64,000 nt of DNA from assembly GCA_015179125.1 (NCBI GenBank), contig WHVA01000496.1, positions 17,271-81,270 on the forward strand, given 5' to 3'. The notes beneath the pieces are model-generated. The model saw nothing but the letters and a program-made list of their open reading frames with translations. It ran no database searches and was not told where the DNA came from. Shown here piece by piece: positions 43,773 to 55,445 of this stretch. A program made the position numbers and the translations under genes. This stretch comes from Gautieria morchelliformis (taxonomy: Eukaryota; Basidiomycota; Agaricomycetes; Gomphales; Gomphaceae). Within the stretch, counting starts at the first letter, position 1; each line of letters begins with the position of its first letter.

Positions 43773-44400
43773 TCTTGCTTGGCGTCTATGGGTGCACGTG
43801 GGTGGGTGCTCTGCCCACGCTCTCCCAGCCATCATAAACCACGATGTCGGCCATACTGGGATCGGTCATTTCACCATGGCGGAACGCCTATAGATCCACG
43901 GTTGGTTTCGTTTAGCTTCATTCCAGTCGCTGCGCAACGCGTCTGACGCTCCGCCTCTTAATAGCGCCAGTTCGCACACGAGAAGCCAGTCATATTCTTT
44001 TCTCTGGTATTGGGCGGCATAGGCCCCGTCCTTGTCGCCGTTGTTCCCCCCATTCGCACAAGCATGGGCTGGAAACCCGAGGCAAGGGTGCCCACTAGTT
44101 ACCCAGGTTCGTCCAGCGTGCCTCACATTTCACACAAGCCCGCCTCTTCGTATGAAGCGCGGCGCTCCCAGCTACCTCTTGTTTCCACCATCTATCCTTG
44201 ATTGCGAGGTTAACCAATGTCATCGTGTAGTACCCAACCGGCCACGCAGACAAGTGCAGGGATATGAGGACCCATAAACCGGTGTAGATATTGTACATTG
44301 CGGCGAAGGAAATAATAACAGAGAATGCCAAACCTGCACATTCTGGTCTACATCTCTGCGCCGTGCCATTTGTCCGTCATACACAGCTCTTCAAATGCGC
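43773..44400. other. Intergenic region between RRP45 and the HyuA-like gene
   Basis: I looked here for a hydantoinase B half of the neighbouring gene and found none. One minus-strand frame (44331-44095, 78 codons) has a hydrophobic N-terminal part (MAFSVIISFAAMYNIYTGLWV), but no family or splice evidence supports it. Confidence 0.5.
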
Positions 44401-47370
44401 TCATTTCTGCAAGTCCTCCTCTCCAGTGTTGACATTGATCACCAGATGTCTACTCAACGCAATTGCCTCGGTGCCGGGGACGACCACGATCGTCTGCGTG
44501 CCATCCACGATCATGGCTGGACCAGCTACTTTATCCCCCAGATCCAGCTTCTCGAGGAGGTACACAGGCGTGTCATTCAAGCGCCCAATATCTTCAAAGT
44601 ATACGCTGTATCGTGAATCTATTTTGGAGTCCGATGCTGCGCGCGGTGGTGGTGACAGCGAAGCAAGCTCGCTGAATACCGAGGGCCCAAGCGTGTCAAA
44701 GGTCTTGCCGATACCACGAACCTGACATTCACTTTTATTGAGCATAGGAATGCAAGAACATCACATCATGTGCACACACCTTGACATCGTCTACGACGAT
44801 CTTCGTCTCCAATAAAAACCCAAACTCCTTCTTGTATTCTCGCTTGAATGCCGCCTCAAAGTCTTCAGTATCTACCTCGTCTCCCTCGCACAGTACCATG
44901 AGCGCCGTGTCTGTGCCCTCAAAACGCATGTTCAGCATGCGTTCCGTGCGCAAGCGCGCGCCCTTGAAGCCCTGTCGGTTGAGCTCCAATGTAACATTCT
45001 TCGCAAGTGCATCTAATCGCGAAATCAACCCCGCCTTGGTAGACGTGTTGTACTGCGTTGAGGACGGCTCTTGAAGCTCATATGCCCTGTAAGACGACTG
45101 AGATGCTCATGCTGGCCGTGGGGATCTAAATAACGCACCTGTCGGCTAATGCGAGGCCGTACGCTGACAGTATAGAGCTATGGCGGTGGATCAAAATAGT
45201 CTTGATGCCTAGCAGGCGTGCAATTTCGCACGCATGCTGACCTCCCGCACCGCCAAAGCTTGCCAGGCTACATATAAAAGATGAGACCAGGAAACACAGA
45301 GTAAGGGCCGAGAGTAGAACACAGCACGTACATATGCTTACTCGTTGCGAATCCACGAGACTCGGTAAGAGCACGAATCGGTCGACACATTGTCTCGTTG
45401 GCGACTTTAATGAATCTGAGTGCGTATTGTGTTAACGAGGATCGGAGAAGAGATATGTTGCTCACCCGTATACAATCTCGTCCATATCCATTCGCTTGGC
45501 GATACTTGGATCGCTGTTGATACGTCCGGCCAGCTCCTCAAATGCACGTCGACTAGCCTCCACATCCAGCGGCTCCTTCTCAGACTTCCCAAAAATATTC
45601 GGGAAGTATGACGGTATTAGCCGACCTAGAAGTAGGTTCGCGTCTGTCACCGCAAGGGGACCGCCCTTGCTGCATTCAAGATCAGCACAGAAAACATTGG
45701 GCAGTGCTGGGGTTTACCGATAACAAGCGGGTCCCGGCTCGGCGCCGGCACTCTCAGGTCCTGCTTGGAAGAGCCCGTTCCGCCAGAAGAGGCGAGAACC
45801 CCCACCGGCTGCGACGGTGTTAATGTCCAACTGGGGTGACTGGATCGTGATTCCTGCCGTCGTCGTCTCGTACACCGTCTCGTATCGGCCCGAGTAGCGC
45901 GACACGTCGGTGGATGTCCCGCCCACATCGAGGCTATGATCACGTCCATGAAATGTAGGTGGCGGGTAGTTATTACTCACCCGATGACTGGCTGCCGCCG
46001 TTCCTCGTCCCAACTCGTAAGTGCGTATCCCACCACGCCACCAGCCGGACCACTCAATATGCTCTTGAGTCCCGAGAAGTTGTCAAGGTCTAAGAGCCCA
46101 CCATCCGATCCCATGAACTCCACCCGCGGGTCATGCAATCCCTCATCTCCTTGCTTCGTCCCCGCTTCCCGCTCGTCCTTTGCCTCTTTTCCTGACCCCC
46201 GTCGCAACATGTCATCGAACCCTTTGAAGAACCCATCCAGGTACTCCATCAAGATCGGCGTGAGATATGCGTCGGCGGTGCTCGATACGCCGCGCGGAAC
46301 CATCTTGATCATGGGGATCAGTTGGCTGGAGATCGACACTTGCTGGAAGCCAATCTCGCGTGCGATTCGACCAACGAAGAGTTCGTGGTCCGGGTATGTG
46401 TATGAGTGCACAAATACGATTGCGAGAGAATTGTATCCTTTGGAGTAAAGGGACTCAAGGTCGCGCCTGACCGATGTCTCGTCTGAATGCACGTGAGGTG
46501 GCGTTGAGGATGACGACGGCTGCGCTCACCTGGTCTTGTGATGATCCTGACAGCCTCACCACTCAAACCTCGCACAACTTCACCCGGCCCCTCTGCATCG
46601 TGCTTCCCATCCCAACCTGGACCTCTTAAGCCTCTCGCCACCTTGCCATCCTCGGTAAAAACCACCGCATGCTCTGCGGCCTGGGGGTCGTAGGTGTAGC
46701 CAGCGAGCGTCACTCGTTCGTCTACCTCGACAACTTCGCTGTAGAGCGGGGAGGGGCGTCGAATGTTGAGGTCAAAGATACGTGGACGCGACTGATTCCC
46801 TATGAGAAGGAGATCCTGTGGGTTGCATGAGCCGGGCACACAAGTATGGACGCGGCGATTTACTTTGAACCCTTTCGTGGTGATAAGGGCATGCCTGTGT
46901 CCCTTGCGCTCAAGTAGCGCATTCGTCGCGACCGTGGTTGAGAGGCGAATGTAATCTGCCGACCGAATCTCAGAGAAGTAGATAGACTGCACTATGCCAC
47001 GAACCGATCTTGTCTGTCTTGAGGATTTGACCTCGTGGAATTGAGGTACTTGTAACAATCTCGAGGATGCGACGAATGCCCTCCGTGGGCGCATCGCGAT
47101 AGTTCGCTGGGTCTTGAGAAACTAACGATAGGGACTAGACTGAGACTCGCGGGGGCGGAGGCTGCTTCGCGACGTACGCAGCTTCACAACGATCTCCTTT
47201 CGTTCTGAGAGGTCTTGGGGATCCGGATATGACCTAGATGTGAGATAGATCCGTCATTATACTCTAGAGGGAGAGAACTGGGGTGCGTACGCATGGACGT
47301 CGCAAAAGGTCCCTCCTCGATCTGCACAGATGCGGATCGACCTATCTGGTATTTGAGCGGCCTGCGACAT
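44401..47370 (-). CDS. 5-oxoprolinase-like protein with only the HyuA half
   Basis: Twelve exons read leftward: 47370-47291, 47233-47178, 47121-47005, 46955-46864, 46815-46530, 46482-45981, 45933-45718, 45669-45466, 45415-45332, 45267-45139, 45086-44780, 44721-44401. All phases agree, giving 797 residues. Start [20 protein letters not shown] contains the glycine loop of the N-terminal hydantoinase/oxoprolinase domain. Later landmarks are [68 protein letters not shown] and [20 protein letters not shown]-dependent 5-oxoprolinase opens 5-oxoproline to glutamate in the glutathione cycle and is normally about 1,280 residues with a C-terminal HyuB domain. Here the protein stops cleanly after the HyuA C-terminal domain ([12 protein letters not shown]) and no HyuB follows. 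Confidence 0.9.
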
Positions 47371-48079
47371 GCTAGTAAGTCGCTGGAAGTAACGGGTAAC
47401 AATGCTGCCTGGTCACTCCTACTTTTGAGGTCATTATCGCGCAATTAAGATCCTAGTAGTACACCGCTGCGAAGCGTTATCGAGGATCATGACCGTGACG
47501 GTAGATTTCGTAAAAGACCCATGACGTGACTCAAGCTTCAAGATCAGGCATCCAAAGCTTTCATGTAAATCATCTAAAGTTATAGTTACAGTAACGAGTA
47601 CCAGAGTTCAAGAGTAAGTACATGAAGGGCAACCGGCTCCTCATATTTTATAACGAGCAACACATTCTGACCATCTTCCTTCTCATAGGATTCGCGGTAG
47701 TCCTGTTATCCGTCAAAAGTAACCAAATAAATGCTAGAATCCGTGTCAGTTTGCATATTGCGTGTGAGCCTGGCTATGTTGAGACCCAGAGCTATGACGC
47801 CTTCAAGGCATGAGAACATTGCCCAAGGAGCGACAACAAGAGTTTCAGCTGGCCGCAGATCCCTCGCTGTCATTGCCACATTGCATTGCAACCTTCTCTG
47901 TTCATACGGTGGACAATGAATACTGCATTGAATGTGTGCTGTGTGCGCATCGTGGCATGGCGTTCAGCTTTGGCGAGGCACTGCCAAATAAGCTGTGAGC
48001 TTCTGTGAGCGCCTGGCACGTCATGGGAACACGATAGCCACGTTGACGCTCTGCTCTCGAGTACAACCAACACGACACT
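47371..48079. other. Divergent promoter region
   Basis: The HyuA-like gene and the STAND gene start away from each other here, so both promoters should lie in these 709 bases. I could not assign a clear TATA box or a gene. Confidence 0.5.
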
Positions 48080-50869
48080 ATGGCTGCCCTGGGAAATCTG
48101 GGGATAGTAGGCAAGTTGTTGACACCCCGTATCTCGAGTACTTAGCATGCTAACAAAAACCAATACCAACCAGCCAATGTCATTGCCGTTATTCAACTCA
48201 CGGGAGTGAACATCGGCGCGTGTTATTATTATGGATCTGGCGTGAAGAACGCATCCAGAAATCGTGAACGGATCATTAAAGAGCTGGTTGGACTGTGGGT
48301 CGTGCTTAAACAAGTCTCACGACTAGTAAAGGATGAGAGAGGAGAGACTTCCCGATTGGAGACGTCCTCTCGTTTGTTAGCTTTAAATGATCTTCTTCGT
48401 CATTGCGGTGGCGAGATGAGGAGTCTCCGGGCAGCGTTGAGTGGCGAGACGGTGGGGACTATCGAGGTGGCATCAGAGGGCAATGTGGAGAGCATCGAGA
48501 TGGGGCGTCTCGAGGCGGCGACGGATAACAACATGGAGAGTATCGAGACGAGTATCCAGGTGGTGCTGGATGGCAACATGGACAGTATCCAGGCGGCGCT
48601 GCATGGCGATATGAAGACTTTCCTGGCAGTGCTGGAAAAGCATCTTGGGCACAAAAGTGGCATGCAAGGATTGATGTGGCCACTAAAGGAGGCCGATCTT
48701 AATAAGACTGTCGACAGTATAGGCAAGCTCCAAGGCTTGTTGATGAATGCCATGGGCATAGATCAGATGTGCGTTGCACCTGCTATACGTGACCTGATCC
48801 TAATTGTTTTGACAGACACTTGACCCTGGAGATTGATACTGGTGTCAAAGCCTTGGATGAAAAGGCTGCTAAGATGATCCAGTCAGTTGATGAGGCGAAA
48901 CTGTGCCTGGATAGTGCGAAACTGGAGATGCGTGGTGGTTTGGAAGCCTTGAAGGGACAGAGTGTTGGGATCAAAGAGTCAATGGAACTGGCCGACCGGC
49001 ATATTGGGGAGTTTGCCAGAACGGTGTTGGAAATACAGGACGAATTGAAAGTCCTGAAGGAACAGAGTACTGAGATCAACCAATCAGTGAAGCAGCACAA
49101 ATTGCGTATGTTGAATGTCACTTGTGTTTGTTATAACGTAGTCGGCCCACTTCGGTTCTGACAACATCTTTTTGTAGAAGAACATCGTCAGAAGATCTAT
49201 AAATGGTTGGGGGCGCCTGATCACGAATCAAAGCACAGGAATGCCCGTAGAATGCGACAGGAGAGCACAGGTGAGTGGTTTGTGGAAGGAGAACACTTCC
49301 AAGAATGGCGAGAGGCCCCTTGTTCTTTCCTTTGGCTCCACGGTATACGTGCGTCAGGTTAGCCGCATGATTGTGCTCTTCGCTGATAGACTGCAACAGC
49401 TGGCGCGGGAAAAACGATCCTTTGGTATGTATATCATATTTGTCTTGATGTCCATGCTATCTAATGAATGAACACGTCAAGCTCGACCATCATAGAGCAA
49501 CTTTCACTTCACTGCCGTTCTGACCCCTCCCTTGCAATGGCATTTTTCTATTTTGACTTTAACAACAAGGACACTCTTCCAAATGCTGTGCTTCGATCTC
49601 TGATCAAGCAGTTGTCTGTACAATGTGCGAACACTCCCCATGCCCTGGAGTCACTATTCTCTACAAACGAGCAGGGTGGTGCGCACCGAGACCCAGGTCA
49701 AGAGGATCTAATGTCAACCTTGAAAACAATCATCAGCAGCTTCCAGGCTGTGTATATTGTGTTTGATGCGCTTGATGAATGTCCGGAACGATCCAGGTTT
49801 CTGATGGTGATCAGAGATATCCATGGTTGGGATGTTGGGCAGTTACACTTGCTAGCTACAAGTCGGAAAGAGCGAGCTATTGAAGAAGGGCTCAGTGGTC
49901 TGATTTCACAGGAGGTACTGATGGATGAGAATCTTGTTGATGGTGACATTCGAGTTCATGTGTCGAGAACACTTGAAGATGATATCAAGTTCAGGATGTG
50001 CTCAGCAGGTGAGAAGGAGATGGTGATGACTACCTTGATTGATGGTGCCCATGGGATGTGAGTGGTCACTCACCTGTGTGTGTATGCTTTCTGACAGACC
50101 AGCAAGGTTTCGATGGGTTGTCTGTCAGCTGGATGCACTAAGGAAATGCAGAACTCCTGCGGCGCTTGAGAAAGCACTCATGTCTCTCCCAAAGACACTT
50201 AACCAGACATATGATCAAATCCTGGCTGCCATTGATGAGGATGATAGGCGGGATGCTCTGAGTTTGCTACAGTGGCTTGCATTCTCTGTAGGCACAATAT
50301 CAATGGACGAGGCTGTGGAAGTGCTTGCTACAGATCCTGATGCAAGAGAAGGACCTCTGTTTGACCGGCGGCGGCGGCTTCGGGACCCAGGGGACATATT
50401 GACCATATGCTCTAGTCTTGTCACCATTACATTCCGAGAGGACTTACTCTTCATTAAACCAGGAGAAATCAGACTGGCACACTTTTCTGTGCGAGAATAT
50501 CTGATCTCAGAACACCTTCGGACAAGCACAACTGTGCTTTCATATTATTATTTTAATGAAAAGATGGCACATGTATTCATTGCAAAGACTTGTCTGGCAT
50601 ACCTGCTGCAATTTGACCAGGATAATGGTGTAAACTTGAATACAGCCAGGTCCTATCCATTATCTCACTATGCTGCAAGTAACTGGATGCATCATGCTGG
50701 TTGGGATCCGGCTGGTGACTGGGATGATCTACATGGCCTGATCATGACACTCTTGGAACTCACAAGTGCTGTTTATGTCAACTGGATGTGGCTTTACTGG
50801 CAAAGTAGGCCATGGGAAAGCTGTGGGATGAATCCTCTTTATGTCGTGGCTGCAACTGGGTTGGAATGA
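48080..50869 (+). CDS. STAND NTPase with NACHT-type domain (NLR-like)
   Basis: Exons 48080-48110, 48174-48768, 48816-49105, 49178-49348, 49400-49424, 49482-50057 and 50107-50869 join in phase to 816 residues. The first intron uses a GC donor (GCAAGT), chosen because it alone keeps phase with MAALGNLGIVANVIAVIQLT. Residues 1-300 are helical and repetitive (SIEMGRLEAATDNNMESIET), likely coiled coil. The P-loop is HGIPGAGKTIL (about 361-371), split by an intron. The Walker B region is VYIVFDALDECPERSRF (about 460). The helical region RWVVCQLDALRKCRTPAAL and LAHFSVREYLISEHL are typical of fungal NACHT proteins. Such proteins are proposed to act in self/non-self recognition. It ends at TGA 50867-50869, but the same frame runs on into ankyrin repeats. 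Confidence 0.88.
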
Positions 50870-52024
50870 GCATGCCAACATCTGTTGCAGGAGGGATCAG
50901 ATGTGAATGCACCCGGAGGGTGTTATGGCAATGCACTACAGGTGGCGGCATTACAGGGTCTTGATACAATTGTCAGGTTGCTCATAGAGAAGGGCGCGGA
51001 GGTTAATGCTCACGGAGGACTGTATGAGAGTGCACTGCATGCAGCGGCATTACAGGGTCATGGTATGACTGTGCAGTTGCTCCTAGAGAAGGGTGCAGAT
51101 GTGAATGCTCAGGGAGAAGAGTATGGGAGTGTGCTGCAGGCTGTGGCATTGCGAGGTCTGGATACGATAGTCCAGTTGCTCCTAGAGAAGGGTGCGGACG
51201 TGAATGCTCATGGAGGAAAGTATGGGAGTGCACTGTATGCGGCGGCATCACAGGGTGATGATACCACTGTCCAGTTGCTCCTAGAGAAGGGTGCGGATGT
51301 GAATGCTCATGGGGGAGAGTATGGGAGTGCACTGCATGTGGCGGTGTCACAGGGTCATGGTATGACTGTGCAGTTGCTCCTAGAGATGGGTGCAGATGTG
51401 AATGCTCATGGAGGAAGCTATGGGAGTGCACTGCAGGCAGCAGCAATAGAGCCCCATGATAGGATTGTCCAGTTGCTCATAGAGAAGGGCGCGGATGTGA
51501 ATGCTCACGGAGGAGAGTATGGGAGTGCATTGCAGGCAGCGGCATCAGGAGGTCATGATACAATTGTCCAGTTGCTCATAGAGAATGGTGCGGACATGAA
51601 TGCAGAGGGAGAACACTATGGGAGTGCGCTGGAGGTGGCGGCGAAAGAGGGTTATGATATGACTGTCTTGTTGCTTATAGAGAACGGCGCAGATATGAAT
51701 GCACAGGGAGGACACTATGGCAGTGCACTGCAGGCGGCAGTGGCAGGGGGTGATGGTAATACTGTCAAGTTGCTCCTAGAGATGGGTGCGGATGTGAATG
51801 CCCAGGGTGGATATTATGGCAATGCACTACATGTGGCAGCATCTAAGGGTCATGAGGCGATTGTTCAGCTGCTCATAGAGCAGGGTGCTGATGTCAATGC
51901 TCAGGGAGGAGTGTATGGTGGTGCACTGCAGGCAGCAGTTGTGAATGGTCATGATGTGATTGCCTCGTTGCTGCTGGAGAGGGTTTCTGCAGTCCCTAAT
52001 GTGAACCCATGTTACCAGAATTGA
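50870..52024 (+). CDS. Ankyrin-repeat region in frame with the STAND gene
   Basis: It is in the same frame as the preceding exon and separated from it by one TGA. It holds eleven 33-residue ankyrin repeats of the form ADVNAHGGEYGSALQAAA.. followed by TIVQLLLEKG. DNA identity between repeats is high over the 99-bp period, so unequal exchange can add or remove repeats. This pattern is known from fungal NLR sensor domains under concerted evolution. The residues joining the two parts (AATGLE, stop, ACQHLLQEGSDVNA) read as one continuous ankyrin repeat, so the TGA is most simply a premature stop. A 33-base intron cannot be excluded but would be unusually short. The frame closes at TGA 52022. Confidence 0.85.
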   Translation, partial: ACQHLLQEGSDVNAPGGCYGNALQVAALQGLDTIVRLLIEKGAEVNAHGGLYESALHAAALQGHGMTVQLLLEKGADVNAQGEEYGSVLQAVALRGLDTIVQLLLEKGADVNAHGGKYGSALYAAASQGDDTTVQLLLEKGADVNAHGGEYGSALHVAVSQGHGMTVQLLLEMGADVNAHGGSYGSALQAAAIEPHDRIVQLLIEKGADVNAHGGEYGSALQAAASGGHDTIVQLLIENGADMNAEGEHYGSALEVAAKEGYDMTVLLLIENGADMNAQGGHYGSALQAAVAGGDGNTVKLLLEMGADVNAQGGYYGNALHVAASKGHEAIVQLLIEQGADVNAQGGVYGGALQAAVVNGHDVIASLLLERVSAVPNVNPCYQN

Positions 52025-52105
52025 AGTTGGTGTGTTGCTGGCTTGTGCTGGACATCCCCACCTTTCTACCTACCTTGTGCTCATTCCCTTCTCCTTATAT
52101 CACAG

Positions 52106-53886
52106 GGATCAGGATGGGTTGTGGCCTTCAGCAAGCCTGTCTCGCAGCGTCGAGTAGACATAAATTTGATGCATTCACTGGAGCATGATCATGACTATCG
52201 AACTTGGTAAGTCATCATGGCTGAGTTGATTGGACAATTTGTTCTGGTTTGTTGAGCTTGAGGAGTAACTGGATCATACTTCATCTCACTTGTGTCCTGT
52301 CCATTTGGCAGTTCCAGACTAACCCAGCACCTTCCAGCCCCATATGGGCCATCCGCTTCTCAGCTGATTGGCGCTACCTTGCGACTAGGTGTGAGCAGTC
52401 TGCACAGATATATGACACGACCACCAGGGCAAAGACGTGGTGAGTGGTTGCCTATTCTCTTATTTCACTTCACCTCCTCCTTCTGCCCTCATCTGCTACA
52501 CACATTGACCACACTCACACCAGTGTGCTTGTTGATGATGCTGCCTTTGGTCACCTCCGTATCGACAGTGCATGCTTCAGCCCTGACGGGATGCTCCTTG
52601 CGGCAGGTGCTTCTGATAACAAGATTAGGGTGCGTGTTACTCATGTGCTTCAAAGACATCCTTCATTTACCCTCTTTGCTTACTCCTCAATTCCCTCCCA
52701 TTCCTGTGATGTGCTCTTACCCATTGACTATGTGTGTCCCTTCACTCGCACATTTGTCCCTTGCAACCTATGCATCCCTTTTCCCCACATCACCCTCAGA
52801 TATGGGACATTGTGACCAAGCACATCCTCACCATATTTGAGGGTCATAAAGAAGGTGTTACCTCCCTCGACTTCTCATGTGATGGATGCCTTGTTGTTTC
52901 TGGCTCCTGGGACAACACCATATGCATCTGGGACATAGAGACCGGGAAGCACAGGATGCTATCAATCACAGTACCAGTGGATGTGGGTCTCATCCTCACA
53001 TCATTTTGTGTGGCATGCTAACACACATCATTGTGCTTATGTGGGGTGTTGACACCTTGGTATGGTGTGTTTGTTGGTTTTGGTGGGCAATATGTAGCTC
53101 AGCACTGGCGTATTCACTGTCACCTTCTCTCCTGATGGGAGGCTAGTCGCCGCAGGCTACCATGACACTATAGTACGCCTCTGGGATGTCAAGACAGCGC
53201 AACTCATCAATTGCCTCATGGGTCACACTGACTGGGTGTCCAGTGTGGTGTTCACACCTAATGGGAACGGCCTCATCAGCGGGTCCTCGGATGGGAGCCT
53301 GAAGTATTGGAATTTGGAGGTGTTGCTAATGAATGTGCAGACAGGAGCCTTGAGACAGTTGTATGAAGTAGGTGTAGAGGATGCGGGCTCAGCCACAGAG
53401 AAGAGTGGAGAGGATGAAGGTGTGTGTGTGTGTACAGTTGAGTTTATGGGCCACATGGTGAGTAGCTGCCTGCATTTCCTTTTCTTCCTTTGCTCACTGT
53501 TGGGCCTGTAAATATTCACTCATTGTGAACCATAATCATCATTTATGTGGATGTAGGACAAGGTGAACTCTATCACTGTGTCACCTGACAACCAGTGGGT
53601 TGTATCGGGTTCGGATGACCGGAGCGTGTGGGTCTGGGACCTGCACACAGGGGAAGTGCAGCTTGTACTGCATGGACACAAGTATGGTGGTATGTCCCAG
53701 GACATTCATATCATGCATGCATGCAACTCATTTCTCATCGATCAATGTGTGTGCATGCACCACCTATAGTTCTTTCTGTTGACCTGAGCCTGGCCGGGGG
53801 TATGCTGCCTACCAGTGGCTGGGATGGGTGTGTGAAATTATGTGTGTGCTTATCACTAGTTCCAACCAGGTACCCATATCCCTGTT
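52106..53886 (+). pseudogene. Tup1-like WD40 repeat gene, 5'-truncated
   Basis: It opens right after a splice acceptor (ATATCACAG at 52105) with GSGWVVAFSKPVSQRRVDI and LMHSLEHDHDYRT, a linker typical of Tup1 just before its WD40 propeller. WD40 units follow in exons separated by GT-AG introns (for example 52440-52523 and 52630-52799): FSADWRYLATRCEQSAQIYD, FSPDGMLLAAGASDNKIRIW, FSCDGCLVVSGSWDNTICIW, FSPDGRLVAAGYHDTIVRLW, FTPNGNGLISGSSDGSLKYW and SPDNQWVVSGSDDRSVWVW. Tup1 is a nuclear corepressor working with Ssn6. Its N-terminal tetramerisation domain and start codon are missing. The first two exon pieces do not join in phase, and the last repeat is degenerate (LSLAGGMLPTSGWDGCVKL). It could be a dead paralogue or the 3' part of the STAND-ankyrin gene. 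Confidence 0.7.
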
Positions 53887-53889
53887 GAC

Positions 53890-54990
53890 TCTGATGGGTC
53901 GACTTGCAGGGAGTTATACAATGCTACAATGACACCACCAGAAAACAGATCAACTTTGAGAAATGACAGTGGATATCTTTGCATTCCCCCTTGCCTTTGG
54001 CTTTGGCTTTTGGCCTGGGGACTTTGTGATTTCTGACCTTGACTGACTCACAGAAAGTGTTGACTGCACTATCATCCTTCATTCCTAGTTCATCTCTCAT
54101 ATACCACATGTGCCTAGATGCAGTTAGCTTACTGTTAAGGGACACAGCGTGAATCATGCACTTGTGTAGTCACTTCCTCATAAGATGCAATTCATGCAAT
54201 GGAGCAACACCAAAGTGATTCTACCCATGAAATGAGCCGCAAGTTGAGCATAATCTGGATTGCTCACCAAATGCCTGTCATGTTGAAAGATCAATATTAC
54301 ACACCCTTATGTGGGCCGTGAGCTACACCAATGCGCCTTCGGCCTTTTAATTAAACGTATGCTATGCATATTAGCAAGTGTGTGTTACATTCTATGGCAA
54401 GTCTAGAAGTTGTATACATGTAGATGGAGGAGACCAGTTGACAGACATGGAGTGTTGTGGTGAAGCATTAAGATGATATAATATAACCAATCAGTCATCC
54501 AGAAGCTGCGTTCTACAGTGATGTATGCTCAACATAAGGGTCGTGGCTTACCACTATGAGACAACAAGAAGACAGGGGCAACTGAGCTGTACACAATAGA
54601 TATGTAAGGTTTGTCCTTACTTACCATAATTGGGAATGATCACTAAATAATTTATACTGGATACAGGAGCGAAACAGTTGCTGGAGATAATTACTGACAG
54701 AATTTGACGCAAGCCAATACCAAGTCTGCTACTGAGTGTGGCCACAAGCTCCATCAGGAAAAAACCTAGGTGTTATGCAGTCCTATGGAGGCTACATAGG
54801 CCCTGTAGGTCCGCAGGACACCATTTATGTCCTATACCTTAGTTTGGGCGTGGTACATGTCAAGATTGGATTTTAGGCATTAATATCCTGTATTAGTGAA
54901 CACAGCAAATGCCTGAATGGCTTGTGCAATAAGGTGTGTAGTTTGGTGAACAATGTTAAGCCAATAAAGGTTTATGAGGTTAGGTGGCTG
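53890..54990. other. AT-rich intergenic region
   Basis: No gene or tandem repeat is evident. It separates the host-gene island from the Gypsy elements. Confidence 0.5.
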
Positions 54991-55247
54991 TGTCAGGGTT
55001 CATGCATTTCCTTCCACAAGTTTCTATTTCCTTCCATGAGTTTCCGTCAGTTTCCATAACCTTCCGTCACACTCCATCACATGTCATCACACTCCATCAC
55101 ATTCTGTCACATGTCACATTCCATCACCTTCCGTAACCTTCTACAAGTTTCCGTCTCCCCTATTATGTAAGCCTTGCCAGCGCTATAAGACTGTAGCCCA
55201 TGTGGTGGCGTTTCCTCAGCTTGATCTCTGAGGATACCCACTACACA
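54991..55247 (+). repeat. Candidate 5' LTR of Gypsy 1
   Basis: It starts TGTCAGGGTTCATG and ends CCACTACACA. The first half is a degenerate repeat of TTTCCTTCC, TTTCCGT and CATCACA motifs. GCTATAAGACTG near 55178 could be the TATA region. The end GGATACCCACTACACAG recurs at 55289-55305, so the exact LTR edge is uncertain. Confidence 0.4.
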
Positions 55248-55445
55248 GGCAAGTCCCCATGTATCTATCGTTGGTAGAGTTATAAACTGAGGATACCCAC
55301 TACACAGTTGGTCATTGTCCTAGTATCGGCTCTTATCTCCTTGAGTATCTTTGGTTGTGGCTTCGTCATTAGTGTTGCCCTCACAGAAGATCAAGCTCAT
55401 AGGACGACCCCACACACTTTTCTTAACCAGCCTTCATCTCAGCCT

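Noticed and set aside
46900-47130. Frameshift in the 5' part of the HyuA-like gene
   Set aside because: A 49-bp intron (46956-47004) and the neighbouring introns restore one continuous frame.
49349-49399. Degenerate P-loop in the STAND gene (alternative donor at 49343)
   Set aside because: Using the GTGCGT donor at 49349 and the acceptor at 49399 gives a normal HGIPGAGKT.
54991-55160. TTTCCGT/CATCAC repeats as an independent satellite
   Set aside because: They are short, degenerate and placed where the U3 part of a Gypsy LTR is expected.
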